From contig NZ_QJRI01000173.1 of NCBI RefSeq assembly GCF_003254565.1, forward strand, positions 124,001-188,000: a stretch of 64,000 bases of DNA, written 5' to 3'. The position numbers and the translations under genes are program-made. Numbering within the stretch: the stretch's first letter is position 1; each line of letters begins with the position of its first letter. Of the stretch, positions 8,873-17,695 are shown one piece after another. The stretch comes from Flavobacterium nitrogenifigens. GTDB taxonomy: Bacteria; Bacteroidota; Bacteroidia; Flavobacteriales; Flavobacteriaceae. The notes beneath the pieces are model-generated. The model saw only the letters and a program-made list of their open reading frames with translations, searched no databases and was not told where the DNA came from.

Positions 8873-8898
8873 CCAAAAACAATAAACTCAATAACAAA

Positions 8899-11688
8899 AT
8901 GAAGAAAATGAAAAATTGGTTACTGACTGGACTATTTTTTATGATAGTTTCGACCGTATTTTCTCAAGGAAAAGTTACTGGTAAAATTACCGACGGAACA
9001 GGCGGATTACCAGGAGCAAATGTAGTGATCAAGGGGTCTACTACAGGAACTTCAACAGATTTTGATGGTAAATTTACACTTACTACACCATCAAACACAG
9101 GAGAGATTGTAATCTCTTTTTTAGGTTATGACAACCAAACTGTAAAGTTTACCGTATCAAACGCGGGAACTACAGACTTAGGAACTATCACTTTGGTAGC
9201 TTCAAATTCTAACGAATTAAGTGAAGTTGTAGTTACAAGCAGCATTATTGACGTTGCAAAGGACAGAAAAACTCCTGTTGCAGTTTCTACAATTAAAGCT
9301 GCTGAAATTCAAGCAAAATTAGGATCTCAGGAGTTTCCTGAAATCTTAAAAAGCACTCCATCTGTGTATGCTTCAAAAGCAGGTGGTGGATATGGAGATT
9401 CAAGAATTGCGATTCGTGGATTTGACCAAAAAAATATTGCCGTTATGATCAACGGTGTGCCAATCAATGATATGGAAAACAGCTCTGTTTACTGGAGTAA
9501 CTGGGCAGGTATCTCTGATGTAACTTCTGCAATGCAGGTTCAAAGAGGTCTTGGAGCTTCTAAATTGGCTATTTCTTCTGTTGGAGGAACAATCAATATC
9601 GTTACAAAAACATCTGACATGAAAGAAGGTGGATCTGTTTCTTCAAGCTTTGGTAACAATAATTACTTAAAAACACAAGCTTCTTACAACACTGGAGTTA
9701 TGAAAAACGGACTTTCAGCTTCTGTTTTATTTAGCAGAACAGCTGGAGACGGTTATGTAAACGCAACTGAATTTGAAGGATACAACTATTTTATTGCTTT
9801 AGGCTACAAAGCTAGCGACAAACATAACTTCCAATTTACATTTACAGGAGCACCTCAATGGCACGACCAAAGATCTCAATCTCCTCTTTTAAGTGATTTC
9901 TTAAAATACGGAAGTAATGGTACTGACCCAAACATTAAATACAACGCTGATTGGGGAATGAGAAATGGTGAGCAATATAATTTAAAAACAAATTATTACC
10001 ACAAACCTGTAATGTCTCTTAACTGGGATTACGATATCAACTCTACTACAAAATTATCTACAGTAGGTTATGCTTCATGGGGACGTGGAGGAGGAACTAA
10101 TACAAATGGTGGTATTAGAGGAAATAACGCTTACTCTACAAACAACTCTTTAAGAACAGCTGACGGTCTTGTTAACTTTGATTTAATTCAAAACTGGAAT
10201 TCAGGTCAACCAACAACTTTAGGAACAAGAGTACCTGTAAATGGTAGATATGAGAATAGTGCTGATACGGGACGTAGCTCTACTGGTGTCATCAATAACA
10301 CAGCGGGTATTTCTCAAATTGCTTCTGTAAACTCACACAACTGGTATGGTGCAGTAATCAATTTAGACAAAAAATTCTCTGAAAACTTTACATTCGATTT
10401 TGGAGTTGAGGGAAGAATGTACCAAGGTATCCACTTCCAAAACTTAATTGATTTACTTGGAGCTGATGTTTACAAAAATACAGCTGACGTAAATAACAAT
10501 CCTGGTTATTTTAGCACTACTTATGCTCCAAGACCAAATGGAAATCCATTTGTTAGCACAGATTATCAAGATAGAATTAACTACTGGAATGACAGTAAAG
10601 TTAATTACTATGGAGCATTTACTCAATTAGAATATACTACTGGTAACTTTACTGCTTTCCTTCAAGGAGCTATTTCTCAACAAGCTTACCAAAGAATTGA
10701 CCATTTCAAGTATACTTATGATAGCCCTCTTGCTAAAACAGGTTTCAAAACTATTACTGGTGGAGACATTAAAGCTGGAGCTAACTACAACATTAATGAG
10801 CACCATAATGTATTTGTAAATGGAGGTATATACTCAAAACAACCGTTTTTCAATGCAGTATATCCTAACAATGCTTCAATCGTTAACCCAAACCTTACAA
10901 ACGAAAAAATCAAAGCAGTTGAAGTTGGTTACGGTTTCCGTTCTGGAATCTTTAACGCAAACTTAAATGCTTATTACACAACTTGGGATGACAGATTTAC
11001 AACTGCAACAGATCAAGCACCAACTAACCCAAGCGGATACTACACTTTCCAAGGTGTTAATGAAATACACAAAGGTTTAGAATTAGATGTTACAGCTAAA
11101 CCAATTGACAAGTTAAAATTAAACGGGATGATCTCTATTGGTGACTGGAAATACAGCGGAAATGCTACAAGTAGCCGTTTTGATGTTGCTAACAACCCAA
11201 TTAGTGGAGACCAACCTTTATACCTAGATGGAGTTAAAGTTGGAAACAATGCTCAAACTACAATGGCAATTGGAGCTGCTTACGAAATCTTAAACGGTCT
11301 TAATGTTGATGCAAACCTTAACTATTCTGAGAAGTTATTTGGAAACATCGATGTATCTAAATTTTCAGCTGCAAACAACAAAGGAGCAATGGAATTGCCA
11401 GGTTTCGCAACTACAGATGCTGGTGTATCATACAAATGGAACATCTCTCCTAAGATTGGCGCATTAAACTTTAGATTAAATGTAAACAACGTTTTTGATA
11501 AAATTTTCATCAACGAATCATTTACAAACATCTTTACAAGTGATTACAAAACTGCTCCTACTACAGCAAACCCTGCTGGTGTAACTTATGCACAAGCTGG
11601 AGAAGTTTACAACGGAGTTGCTACTGCAAACAGAGTTTACTTTGGTTACGGAAGAACTTGGAACTTTAGTTTACGTTACGATTTCTAA
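8899..11688 (+). CDS. TonB-dependent outer-membrane receptor with CarboxypepD_reg-like domain
   Basis: 929 residues. A signal peptide (1-23, ending STVFSQ) is followed by a CarboxypepD_reg-like domain (about 25-110, with GLPGANVVIKGSTTGTSTDF), a plug domain (about 115-240, with NIAVMINGVPINDMENS and GGTINIVTKTS) and a 22-strand barrel ending in Phe (SLRYDF). It is a substrate importer, but it lacks the SusC length and domain order and no SusD partner is adjacent. A promoter precedes it and a terminator follows, so it is a single-gene unit. The substrate cannot be read from the sequence; siderophores, peptides and other small ligands are all possible. Confidence 0.92.
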   Translation: MKKMKNWLLTGLFFMIVSTVFSQGKVTGKITDGTGGLPGANVVIKGSTTGTSTDFDGKFTLTTPSNTGEIVISFLGYDNQTVKFTVSNAGTTDLGTITLVASNSNELSEVVVTSSIIDVAKDRKTPVAVSTIKAAEIQAKLGSQEFPEILKSTPSVYASKAGGGYGDSRIAIRGFDQKNIAVMINGVPINDMENSSVYWSNWAGISDVTSAMQVQRGLGASKLAISSVGGTINIVTKTSDMKEGGSVSSSFGNNNYLKTQASYNTGVMKNGLSASVLFSRTAGDGYVNATEFEGYNYFIALGYKASDKHNFQFTFTGAPQWHDQRSQSPLLSDFLKYGSNGTDPNIKYNADWGMRNGEQYNLKTNYYHKPVMSLNWDYDINSTTKLSTVGYASWGRGGGTNTNGGIRGNNAYSTNNSLRTADGLVNFDLIQNWNSGQPTTLGTRVPVNGRYENSADTGRSSTGVINNTAGISQIASVNSHNWYGAVINLDKKFSENFTFDFGVEGRMYQGIHFQNLIDLLGADVYKNTADVNNNPGYFSTTYAPRPNGNPFVSTDYQDRINYWNDSKVNYYGAFTQLEYTTGNFTAFLQGAISQQAYQRIDHFKYTYDSPLAKTGFKTITGGDIKAGANYNINEHHNVFVNGGIYSKQPFFNAVYPNNASIVNPNLTNEKIKAVEVGYGFRSGIFNANLNAYYTTWDDRFTTATDQAPTNPSGYYTFQGVNEIHKGLELDVTAKPIDKLKLNGMISIGDWKYSGNATSSRFDVANNPISGDQPLYLDGVKVGNNAQTTMAIGAAYEILNGLNVDANLNYSEKLFGNIDVSKFSAANNKGAMELPGFATTDAGVSYKWNISPKIGALNFRLNVNNVFDKIFINESFTNIFTSDYKTAPTTANPAGVTYAQAGEVYNGVATANRVYFGYGRTWNFSLRYDF

Positions 11689-11712
11689 AATTTAGAATCT
11701 AAATAAATAATA

Positions 11713-11751
11713 AAAACGGCATTGACTTTTAAGTTTAATGCCGTTTTTTTA
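11713..11751 (+). terminator. intrinsic terminator of the TonB receptor gene
   Basis: AAACGGCATT pairs with AATGCCGTTT, followed by a T run. Confidence 0.8.
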
Positions 11752-11764
11752 TAGCCTTTTTTGC

Positions 11765-11772
11765 TATATTTG
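11765..11772 (+). promoter_or_regulatory. -7 element TATATTTG
   Basis: An exact TAnnTTTG match lies 23 bases before the ATG of the membrane protein at 11796. Confidence 0.45.
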
Positions 11773-11795
11773 TTTTTAAACAAAAAACACCCCTT

Positions 11796-12218
11796 ATGTA
11801 TAATTTTCTACAAAAATTTCACTCTGGCTGGGCATACTTAGCATTGCTTCTTCTGCTAGTTGCAGTTGTTAACGCAATTATCGGAGTAACTTCAAAAAAA
11901 GAATTTACAGCTAAAGATCGTAAAATCGCTTTATTTGCTTTAATTGGCACACACACTCAATTATTGATTGGTTTAATCTTATATTTTGTTTCTCCGCTTG
12001 GACTTCAAGTATTAGGACAAATGTCCAATGCAGATTATAGATTAACATCATTAGAACACCCCCTAATTAACATTATTGCTATCATCCTAATTACTATTGG
12101 ATGGTCTAAACATAAAAAATTAGTTAATAGCGAAGCTAAATTTAAAACCTTTGCTATTTTTTACACATTAGGATTATTGCTTATTTTAAGTAGAATTCCA
12201 TGGAACCTTTGGTTCTAA
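11796..12218 (+). CDS. four-helix membrane protein, possible b-type heme protein
   Basis: 140 residues with four predicted membrane helices (about 13-31, 44-66, 87-104 and 118-136). His residues are at 9 (FHSGWAY), 53 (GTHTQLLIG), 88 (LEHPLIN) and 106; the first three sit at helix ends or within helices, as in small di-heme cytochrome b proteins. Similar Bacteroidota proteins are sometimes labelled cytochrome B, but no diagnostic motif proves heme binding. It is a single-gene unit with its own -7 element and terminator. Confidence 0.6.
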   Translation: MYNFLQKFHSGWAYLALLLLLVAVVNAIIGVTSKKEFTAKDRKIALFALIGTHTQLLIGLILYFVSPLGLQVLGQMSNADYRLTSLEHPLINIIAIILITIGWSKHKKLVNSEAKFKTFAIFYTLGLLLILSRIPWNLWF

Positions 12219-12230
12219 AAAATACCAATT

Positions 12231-12257
12231 AAAAGCCCTTTATCAGGGCTTTTTTTA
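12231..12257 (+). terminator. intrinsic terminator
   Basis: AAAAGCCCT pairs with AGGGCTTTT around a 5-base loop and is followed by a T run, directly after the membrane protein gene. Confidence 0.85.
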
Positions 12258-12309
12258 TCTCGGCATATTATTTGTACAAACTCCCCCCAAGTCTGAAAAA
12301 GAATAACCC

Positions 12310-12798
12310 ATGAGAAATAAAAAAAACATTTTATTCGCCACAATCGCCTTAACCCTAATTAGCGGCTTTACCTATATGATAAGCCAGACCAAACCTACAA
12401 CAGAACCTAAAATCATTCAAGATACTGTTAAAAATGTAAAACCAACTATTATCCCATTACCGGATTCGGTTTTTACAGACAAAGGTTTAAAACTTAGACC
12501 ATACAAGAAAAACGCTCATGCCTCCTACTATGCTGATCGTTTTAATGGAAAAAGAACTGCTAACGGAAGTCGATTTAACAACAACAGCTACACAGCGGCT
12601 CACAAAAAACTTCCTTTTGGAACTAGAGTAAAAGTAACCAATGAAGCCAATGGCAAATTTGTTATCGTCAAAATTACAGACCGCGGTCCATTTGTAAAAA
12701 CTCGTGAAATCGATTTGTCTAAAAGAGCTTTTATGGACATCACAAAAAATAAAGGTGCCGGAGCAATGAAGGTTACCATCGAAACCATAATCGAATAA
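12310..12798 (+). CDS. RlpA-like double-psi beta-barrel protein
   Basis: 162 residues with an N-terminal membrane segment or signal (about 7-25), a linker, and a C-terminal double-psi beta-barrel (about 72-162). HASYYADRFNGKRTANGSRF, LPFGTRVKVTNEANGK and the Asp of KITDRGPF match the septal ring lytic transglycosylase RlpA family. RlpA cleaves denuded glycan strands at the septum. There is no SPOR domain, so septal targeting is uncertain. A bidirectional terminator separates it from the convergent dinB-like gene. Confidence 0.87.
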   Translation: MRNKKNILFATIALTLISGFTYMISQTKPTTEPKIIQDTVKNVKPTIIPLPDSVFTDKGLKLRPYKKNAHASYYADRFNGKRTANGSRFNNNSYTAAHKKLPFGTRVKVTNEANGKFVIVKITDRGPFVKTREIDLSKRAFMDITKNKGAGAMKVTIETIIE

Positions 12799-12829
12799 AA
12801 AAAAACCGCTTAAAAAGCGGTTTTTTTTT
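12797..12829. terminator. bidirectional terminator between convergent genes
   Basis: AAAAACCGCTT-AAA-AAGCGGTTTTT has A runs on one side and T runs on the other, so it can end both the RlpA-like gene (+) and the DinB-like gene (-). Confidence 0.85.
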
Positions 12830-12831
12830 AT

Positions 12832-13287
12832 TTAAACCAATTTTCGTAAAGCCATTGCAACTCCTGTGTGAAGACCTTCATGATAATTATTAAAATCTAA
12901 AGCCCCTTGAATATTTTTTAGCGTATAACCTAAGCTTGTTGCATATTCGGTATAATTGACAAAGATCTTGTTCTCAAAATCATTAATCGTTTGTAAAAAT
13001 GTAGATGACAATAACGTTCTGATTTCATCAACCTCTGCTTGCGAAACATCACCTTCCGGTTTTGTTCCTTTTCTGTATTTTGCAATAAATTCCTCAGAAA
13101 CCATAGTAGGCAAACCTGATAATTTATAAACCAACACTTGTTGCGAAGCCACACAGTGTGCAACATTCCAAATTAAATTATTATTAAATCCGTCTGGGAT
13201 TTTATTCAATTGTTCTAATGAATGACCATCTAAAATTTTCAAAAGAACTTCTCGAATTGTTTTTTGTACTTCAAATACTGAATTCAT
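12832..13287 (-). CDS. DinB family four-helix metal-binding protein
   Basis: 151 residues. The DinB-fold metal triad is visible: His44 in NVAHCVASQQ, and His136 and His140 in NYHEGLHTG. Family members include thiol-dependent S-transferases (bacillithiol and similar) and proteins of unknown role; the DNA-damage link in the name is historical. The start at 13287 gives a protein of usual length. It is divergent from the Spx/ArsC-like gene. Confidence 0.85.
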   Translation of the reverse strand: MNSVFEVQKTIREVLLKILDGHSLEQLNKIPDGFNNNLIWNVAHCVASQQVLVYKLSGLPTMVSEEFIAKYRKGTKPEGDVSQAEVDEIRTLLSSTFLQTINDFENKIFVNYTEYATSLGYTLKNIQGALDFNNYHEGLHTGVAMALRKLV

Positions 13288-13366
13288 AATTACATTTTTT
13301 TTCTAAAATTAGTCATTTTTAAGTTTCAAATGGATTTTCTTTGCATTCTAACAAATTCATAAAATA

Positions 13367-13714
13367 ATGAACAAAATATATTATTTATCGTCTTGCGACA
13401 CTTGCAGAAAAATCATCAAAAGTTTACCTGAAAACAATTTAGTCTTTCAAGACATCAGACAAGATCCAATTACAGAAGAACAATTGGAAGAAATGCACAA
13501 ACTTGCAGGAAGTTACGAAGCATTATTTAGCAGAAAAGCACAGCTATACAAATCGATGGGACTAAAAGATCAATCTTTGACTGAAGCCGATTTTAAGAAA
13601 TACATTTTGGAACACTATACTTTCTTAAGTCGCCCAGTTTTTATTATTGATGGCAAAATTTACATCGGCAACAGCCAAAAAAATGTAGCCGAAGTAATAA
13701 ATGCTTTAAGCTAA
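13367..13714 (+). CDS. arsenate reductase/Spx-like thioredoxin-fold protein
   Basis: 115 residues with a CxxC motif (C10-D-T-C13) after the first beta strand, and the family segments RKAQLYKSMGL and LSRPVFIIDGKIYIG. This is the ArsC/YffB/Spx fold, which includes arsenate reductases and redox-sensing RNA-polymerase regulators. The arsenate reductase Arg/Cys set cannot be confirmed and no ars genes are nearby, so a general redox role is equally likely. Confidence 0.82.
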   Translation: MNKIYYLSSCDTCRKIIKSLPENNLVFQDIRQDPITEEQLEEMHKLAGSYEALFSRKAQLYKSMGLKDQSLTEADFKKYILEHYTFLSRPVFIIDGKIYIGNSQKNVAEVINALS

Positions 13715-13791
13715 ATAGCTATTTTCTTTTCTGTTAAACTGAAAACTGCGACTGAACACTAATTTCCAATCAAATAGAGCAAACTTTTATT

Positions 13792-13799
13792 TATCTTTG
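13792..13799 (+). promoter_or_regulatory. -7 element TATCTTTG upstream of yicC
   Basis: An exact TAnnTTTG match lies 19 bases before the yicC ATG. It is followed by GCGCC, the same context as the cvpA promoter at 31036. Confidence 0.5.
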
Positions 13800-13818
13800 C
13801 GCCTTTATACTCAATTAT

Positions 13819-14679
13819 ATGATACAATCTATGACAGGGTTTGGCAAAGCTTCTTTGCAATTGCCTACAAAAAAAATTACCGTTGAAGTAAAATCCCTAA
13901 ACAGTAAAGGTTTAGATTTGAATGTAAGAATGCCATCTGTTTACCGCGAGATGGAACTTGGTTTACGAACTCTTATTTCGACTAAACTTGAAAGAGGCAA
14001 AATTGATTTTGCGATCTATGTAGAAAGCACTGCAGAACAGACTTCAACTAAAGTAAACGTACCTGTTGTAAAAAATTATATCGCACAGTTGAAAGAAGTA
14101 AATCCTGATGCCGACGAAACTGAATTAATGAAAATGGCCGTTCGTATGCCAGACACATTAAAAACAGAACGTGAGGAAATCGACGAAAATGATTGGGAGC
14201 AAATTCAGACAATTATTGACGAAGCACTTCAAAATATTTTAAATTTCCGTAAAGACGAAGGAGAATCTCTTGAAAAAGAATTCAATTTAAGAATTGGAAA
14301 TATTCGCCAGTACATGAACGATACACTGGCACTAGACCCAGAGCGTATTCAAGCTATTAAAGACCGTTTACAAACTGCAATTTCTGAATTGCAAGTTAAT
14401 GTAGACGAAAACCGTTTTGAACAGGAATTAATCTACTATTTAGAGAAATTAGATATCACAGAAGAAAAAGTACGTTTAGGAAATCATTTAGACTACTTTA
14501 TAGAAACTTTAAACGGTTCTGAAGCCAACGGAAGAAAACTTGGTTTTATCACTCAAGAAATGGGACGTGAAATCAATACGATGGGTTCTAAATCAAATCA
14601 CGCGCAAATGCAGAAATTGGTCGTAATGATGAAGGATGAATTGGAGAAAATTAAGGAACAGGTTTTGAATGTTTTGTAA
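13819..14679 (+). CDS. yicC: YicC family endoribonuclease
   Basis: 286 residues. The N-terminal MIQSMTGFGKAS and VEVKSLNSKGLDLNVRMP are the hallmark of YicC_N. The C-terminal DUF1732 region has RFEQELIYYLEKLDITEE and a GFITQEMGREINTMGSKSN-type end. YicC proteins are RNA endonucleases implicated in sRNA turnover. It is commonly linked to gmk, as here. Confidence 0.95.
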   Translation: MIQSMTGFGKASLQLPTKKITVEVKSLNSKGLDLNVRMPSVYREMELGLRTLISTKLERGKIDFAIYVESTAEQTSTKVNVPVVKNYIAQLKEVNPDADETELMKMAVRMPDTLKTEREEIDENDWEQIQTIIDEALQNILNFRKDEGESLEKEFNLRIGNIRQYMNDTLALDPERIQAIKDRLQTAISELQVNVDENRFEQELIYYLEKLDITEEKVRLGNHLDYFIETLNGSEANGRKLGFITQEMGREINTMGSKSNHAQMQKLVVMMKDELEKIKEQVLNVL

Positions 14680-14775
14680 ACGCTATAAGCTTTAAGCAGT
14701 AGGCTATAGGCAACAAAATACCGCACAAATATTAAAGCTTAAAGCATATTGCTTAAAGCCTAAAGCACAACAATA
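14680..14775. repeat. short repeats built on GCTTAAAGC
   Basis: The spacer is made of related words (GCTTTAAGC, GCTTAAAGC, GCTTAAAGCC, GGCTATAGG) in both orientations that can fold into hairpins. It separates yicC from gmk. No gene or terminator T run was seen. Confidence 0.5.
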
Positions 14776-15348
14776 ATGAACAAAGGAAAATTAATTGTTT
14801 TTTCGGCACCCTCAGGCTCAGGAAAAACAACTATCGTAAAGCATTTACTTGGGAAAGAAGATTTAAACTTAGAATTTTCAATCTCTGCAGCTTCACGCGA
14901 CCCGCGCGGAGAAGAAGTCCACGGAAAAGATTATTATTTTATTTCGCTGGAACAATTCAAAAAACACATTAAAGCAGAAGAATTCCTAGAATGGGAAGAA
15001 GTCTATCGCGATAACTTCTACGGAACTTTAAAAGCAGAAATCGAAAGAATCTGGGCAATGGGGAAAAACGTAATTTTTGACATTGATGTTGCCGGCGGTC
15101 TTCGTATTAAACATAAATTTCCAGAACAAACTTTAGCCGTTTTCGTAAAACCGCCGAGTGTTGACGAATTAAAACGTAGATTAAAACAGCGTTCTACAGA
15201 GAGCGAAGATAAAATCAATATGCGTATTGCAAAAGCTTCTGTTGAATTGGCAACTGCTCCTCAATTTGATACCATTATCAAAAACTACGATTTAGATACT
15301 GCTAAAGAAGAAGCATATCAATTAGTGAAAGAGTTCGTAAACAAGTAA
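14776..15348 (+). CDS. gmk: guanylate kinase
   Basis: Phosphorylates GMP to GDP. 190 residues, full length. The P-loop SAPSGSGKTT is at residues 8-17, with the GMP-binding segment SRDPRGEEVHGKDYYF and the lid region RLKQRSTES. It lies between yicC and nadD on the same strand, probably in one operon, though palindrome-rich spacers separate the genes. Confidence 0.97.
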   Translation: MNKGKLIVFSAPSGSGKTTIVKHLLGKEDLNLEFSISAASRDPRGEEVHGKDYYFISLEQFKKHIKAEEFLEWEEVYRDNFYGTLKAEIERIWAMGKNVIFDIDVAGGLRIKHKFPEQTLAVFVKPPSVDELKRRLKQRSTESEDKINMRIAKASVELATAPQFDTIIKNYDLDTAKEEAYQLVKEFVNK

Positions 15349-15379
15349 TTTTATTACGCAAAGATTCACAAAGACAAAC

Positions 15380-15422
15380 ACGAAGATTCGCAAAAGGTTT
15401 TTTAAACTTTGCGAATCTTTGT
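15380..15422. repeat. inverted repeat CGAAGATTCGCAAA / TTTGCGAATCTTTG
   Basis: Two arms of about 14 bases, with one mismatch, flank a T-rich loop in the gmk-nadD spacer. No poly-T tail follows, so it is more likely a dispersed repeat or mRNA-stabilising stem than a terminator. Confidence 0.5.
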
Positions 15423-15456
15423 GCTATCTTAGCGATTCTCTGTGAAACTATAAAAA

Positions 15457-16038
15457 ATGAAAATAGGTCTTTACTTCGGAACATATAACCCTATACATGT
15501 TGGTCATTTGATCATTGCCAATCACATGGCTGAGTTTGCAGATTTAGATCAGATTTGGATGGTGGTAACGCCACATAATCCGTTAAAAAAGAAATCTACT
15601 TTATTAGACGACCAGCAGCGTCTACAAATGGTTTATCTGGCAACAGAAGATTATCCGAAGATAAAACCATCGGATATTGAGTTTAAACTACCTCAACCAA
15701 GCTATACAGTAGTCACACTAGCTCATTTACAAGAAAAATATCCAACTCATGAGTTTTCATTAATTATGGGTGAAGACAATTTGAAAACGCTGCATAAATG
15801 GAGAAACTACGAAGTAATTCTTGAAAATCATGATATTTATGTATATCCGAGAATTTCTGATGAACCTGAAAATGTAGAGTTAAAATCGCATCCAAAAATT
15901 CATGTTATCGATGCGCCAATTGTAGAAATCTCTTCGACTTTTATTAGAAACAGCATTAAAGAAGGCAAAAATATCCAGCCATTATTGCCACCAAAGGTTT
16001 GGGAATATATTGATCATAATAATTTTTATAAGAAGTAA
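15457..16038 (+). CDS. nadD: nicotinate-nucleotide adenylyltransferase
   Basis: Makes nicotinate adenine dinucleotide from NaMN and ATP in NAD synthesis. 193 residues. The nucleotidyltransferase HxGH motif is in GTYNPIHVGH (residues 8-17), with MVVTPHNPLKKK and the second signature ISSTFIR near residue 165. It converges on the NAMPT gene at 16226. The neighbourhood is thus rich in NAD metabolism, although nadD belongs to the housekeeping side. Confidence 0.97.
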   Translation: MKIGLYFGTYNPIHVGHLIIANHMAEFADLDQIWMVVTPHNPLKKKSTLLDDQQRLQMVYLATEDYPKIKPSDIEFKLPQPSYTVVTLAHLQEKYPTHEFSLIMGEDNLKTLHKWRNYEVILENHDIYVYPRISDEPENVELKSHPKIHVIDAPIVEISSTFIRNSIKEGKNIQPLLPPKVWEYIDHNNFYKK

Positions 16039-16051
16039 GATTATCAAATTT

Positions 16052-16182
16052 GAATTGCCTCCAGTTTTAACTGGAGGTTTCTTATTTACAAAAGGAGGAG
16101 GCTTTAGCCAAATTGCGATATTTTGGCTAAAGCCGAACCAAGGCCTTTATTTTTACCCTCCAGTTAAAACTGGAGGCAATTC
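16052..16182. repeat. 131-bp composite palindromic element
   Basis: A 26-bp perfect inverted repeat begins GAATTGCCTCCAG at 16052-16077 and ends at 16157-16182. Each arm contains its own palindrome (CCTCCAGTTTTAACTGGAGG). In the centre is a second perfect hairpin, GGCTTTAGCCAAA (16100-16112) with TTTGGCTAAAGCC (16122-16134). It lies between convergent genes and carries no reading frame. It looks like a non-autonomous, REP/MITE-like element. Confidence 0.7.
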
Positions 16183-16183
16183 A

Positions 16184-16215
16184 CAAAAAAAGCCTGAATT
16201 TAAAATTCAGGCTTT
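16184..16215 (-). terminator. terminator of the NAD/ADP-ribose cluster
   Basis: AAAGCCTGAATTT and its complement AAATTCAGGCTTT form the stem. On the minus strand it is followed by a T run, 10 bases after the NAMPT stop codon. Confidence 0.75.
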
Positions 16216-16225
16216 CGTTTTACAA

Positions 16226-17695
16226 TTAAGCTTCGATACTCACTTCGCTTTTCACTCTCGTTCTGATTTCACTCAGCGATTGATCAATCAAAAGTTTTCC
16301 ATCTCTGAAAACTTCTTTCAATTCACCTTGTTTTTCTTCTTCCCAAGAAACATTATCAGTTAAATGATACTTACCGTCGATTAAATCAATTTTCATCAAT
16401 CCTTTAGCAGATTTTTTCGTTCCGTCATCAGTAATTGGGTCTTTGAAGATTGCTCTTCCCTCTCCGTTTACTTCTCCATAAGTTGCTTTCATCGCAAATC
16501 CGAAAGTATCTCTGGTATTATATTGATAGGTAAAAGATCCGATTCCTAAAACCACATTGGTAGAAGCAAATCCTTTTTCTTTTAATCTTTCGCAGATTTG
16601 AGTTGCTCTGGCTACTGTAATACTATCTCCGTAAATAGCTCCGATTTGCGGAACCAATTCTTTGAATCCTTTCGCATTTGTTGTTCCGCCAAAAACATCC
16701 CAAAGCAATTCGATAACTCCTTTTTTCTCCTGTTCTGTTTTTCCGTTTGGATTTCCGCAGATAATATCAACAGGATCACCACTATCAGGACGAATTACGA
16801 CTTTTCCTTCTCTTGAAACGATATCTTCTCTTAATCTTGGAAGATAATCCGTTAAAACTTTCCATAGATCCCAAGTATCAGAAACGATAGAAACAATTCC
16901 TTTAGGATAAACTTCAGTAATTAATCTTTTAAAAGTCTCATATTCGCCTTCCGTAGTTCCCATACACATAACAGAGTGCTCTGTTGCTGCAACTGAACCC
17001 GCAACCAGTTCCTGATCTGAGTTGGCTTTGTAATATTCTTCTAAGAAATCAATTGCCGGAATAGTATCAGAACCTGTGAAGTTTAATAAATGTCCAGCAG
17101 CAGAAGTTACAGCAGCTTCGATTCCGCCCATTCCTCTCATAGAGAAATCGTGTGCTTGCCAATCTACAAATTCTGGAACAGATGAAGTCTGATCTGCATA
17201 TTTATCTAAAACTTTTCTATACTCTTTTGCAATTGTAGCAGAGTTACAAGGAAGCCAGATTACAGCAGATAGTAAAGTTTCGAAATAATTGGTCAGCCAG
17301 AAAAACTCTGGAATGGTATTATACATCGTAAACATTGGCACTCTCAACGGAACGCTTGCTCCTTCTGGCAAAGCTTTAAAAACCATCGGAATATATCCTA
17401 AATCATGCAAATCTTCAATATGTTTAGTTCCAACTTGGTTTTCGCCTAAATAATTATTGATTCTGCGAGCGTATTTTGCCACAACTTCTTCTTTTGATTT
17501 TTTAAAGAAATACTCTTCAAAGTCATGAATAATATATTTTTTGATGAAATACTGCAATCCGAAAAACACAACTTCATCAACTTCTTCTAATCTAGATTTA
17601 CGAGGAGTCCAGTTAGAATATACTAATGTTGTTCCGTCTGGATATTGTCTTCTGTGGTCAACTTTGTAACCGTCGGTTAATAATAGTGGGTTCAT
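16226..17695 (-). CDS. nadV: nicotinamide phosphoribosyltransferase (NAMPT/NadV)
   Basis: 489 residues, the usual NAMPT length. Converts nicotinamide and PRPP to NMN. Active-site features are conserved: LLTDGYKVDHRRQYP at the start, HDFSMRGMGG, the nicotinamide-binding Asp in FTGSDTI, the catalytic His in ATEHSVMC (about residue 237), SDTWDLW, and Arg/Asp in RPDSGDP (about 303). It is the last gene of the cluster, and its ATGA start overlaps the stop of the deoxyribosyltransferase-like gene by four bases. With the Prs-like kinase encoded upstream it could use PRPP or, as an inference, an ADP-ribose pyrophosphate analogue. Confidence 0.93.
   Translation of the reverse strand: MNPLLLTDGYKVDHRRQYPDGTTLVYSNWTPRKSRLEEVDEVVFFGLQYFIKKYIIHDFEEYFFKKSKEEVVAKYARRINNYLGENQVGTKHIEDLHDLGYIPMVFKALPEGASVPLRVPMFTMYNTIPEFFWLTNYFETLLSAVIWLPCNSATIAKEYRKVLDKYADQTSSVPEFVDWQAHDFSMRGMGGIEAAVTSAAGHLLNFTGSDTIPAIDFLEEYYKANSDQELVAGSVAATEHSVMCMGTTEGEYETFKRLITEVYPKGIVSIVSDTWDLWKVLTDYLPRLREDIVSREGKVVIRPDSGDPVDIICGNPNGKTEQEKKGVIELLWDVFGGTTNAKGFKELVPQIGAIYGDSITVARATQICERLKEKGFASTNVVLGIGSFTYQYNTRDTFGFAMKATYGEVNGEGRAIFKDPITDDGTKKSAKGLMKIDLIDGKYHLTDNVSWEEEKQGELKEVFRDGKLLIDQSLSEIRTRVKSEVSIEA

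Larger units (their letters stand above)
8577..8898. other. intergenic region between pgi and the TonB receptor gene
   Basis: 322 bases. It holds the pgi terminator (8611-8645), an AT-rich stretch without a convincing reading frame, and a -7 element at 8865-8872 for the receptor gene. Nothing else was recognised. Confidence 0.6.

Noticed and set aside
14680..14775. Possible CRISPR-like repeats
   Set aside because: The repeated words are short, irregular and in both orientations, with no constant spacer length and no cas genes nearby.
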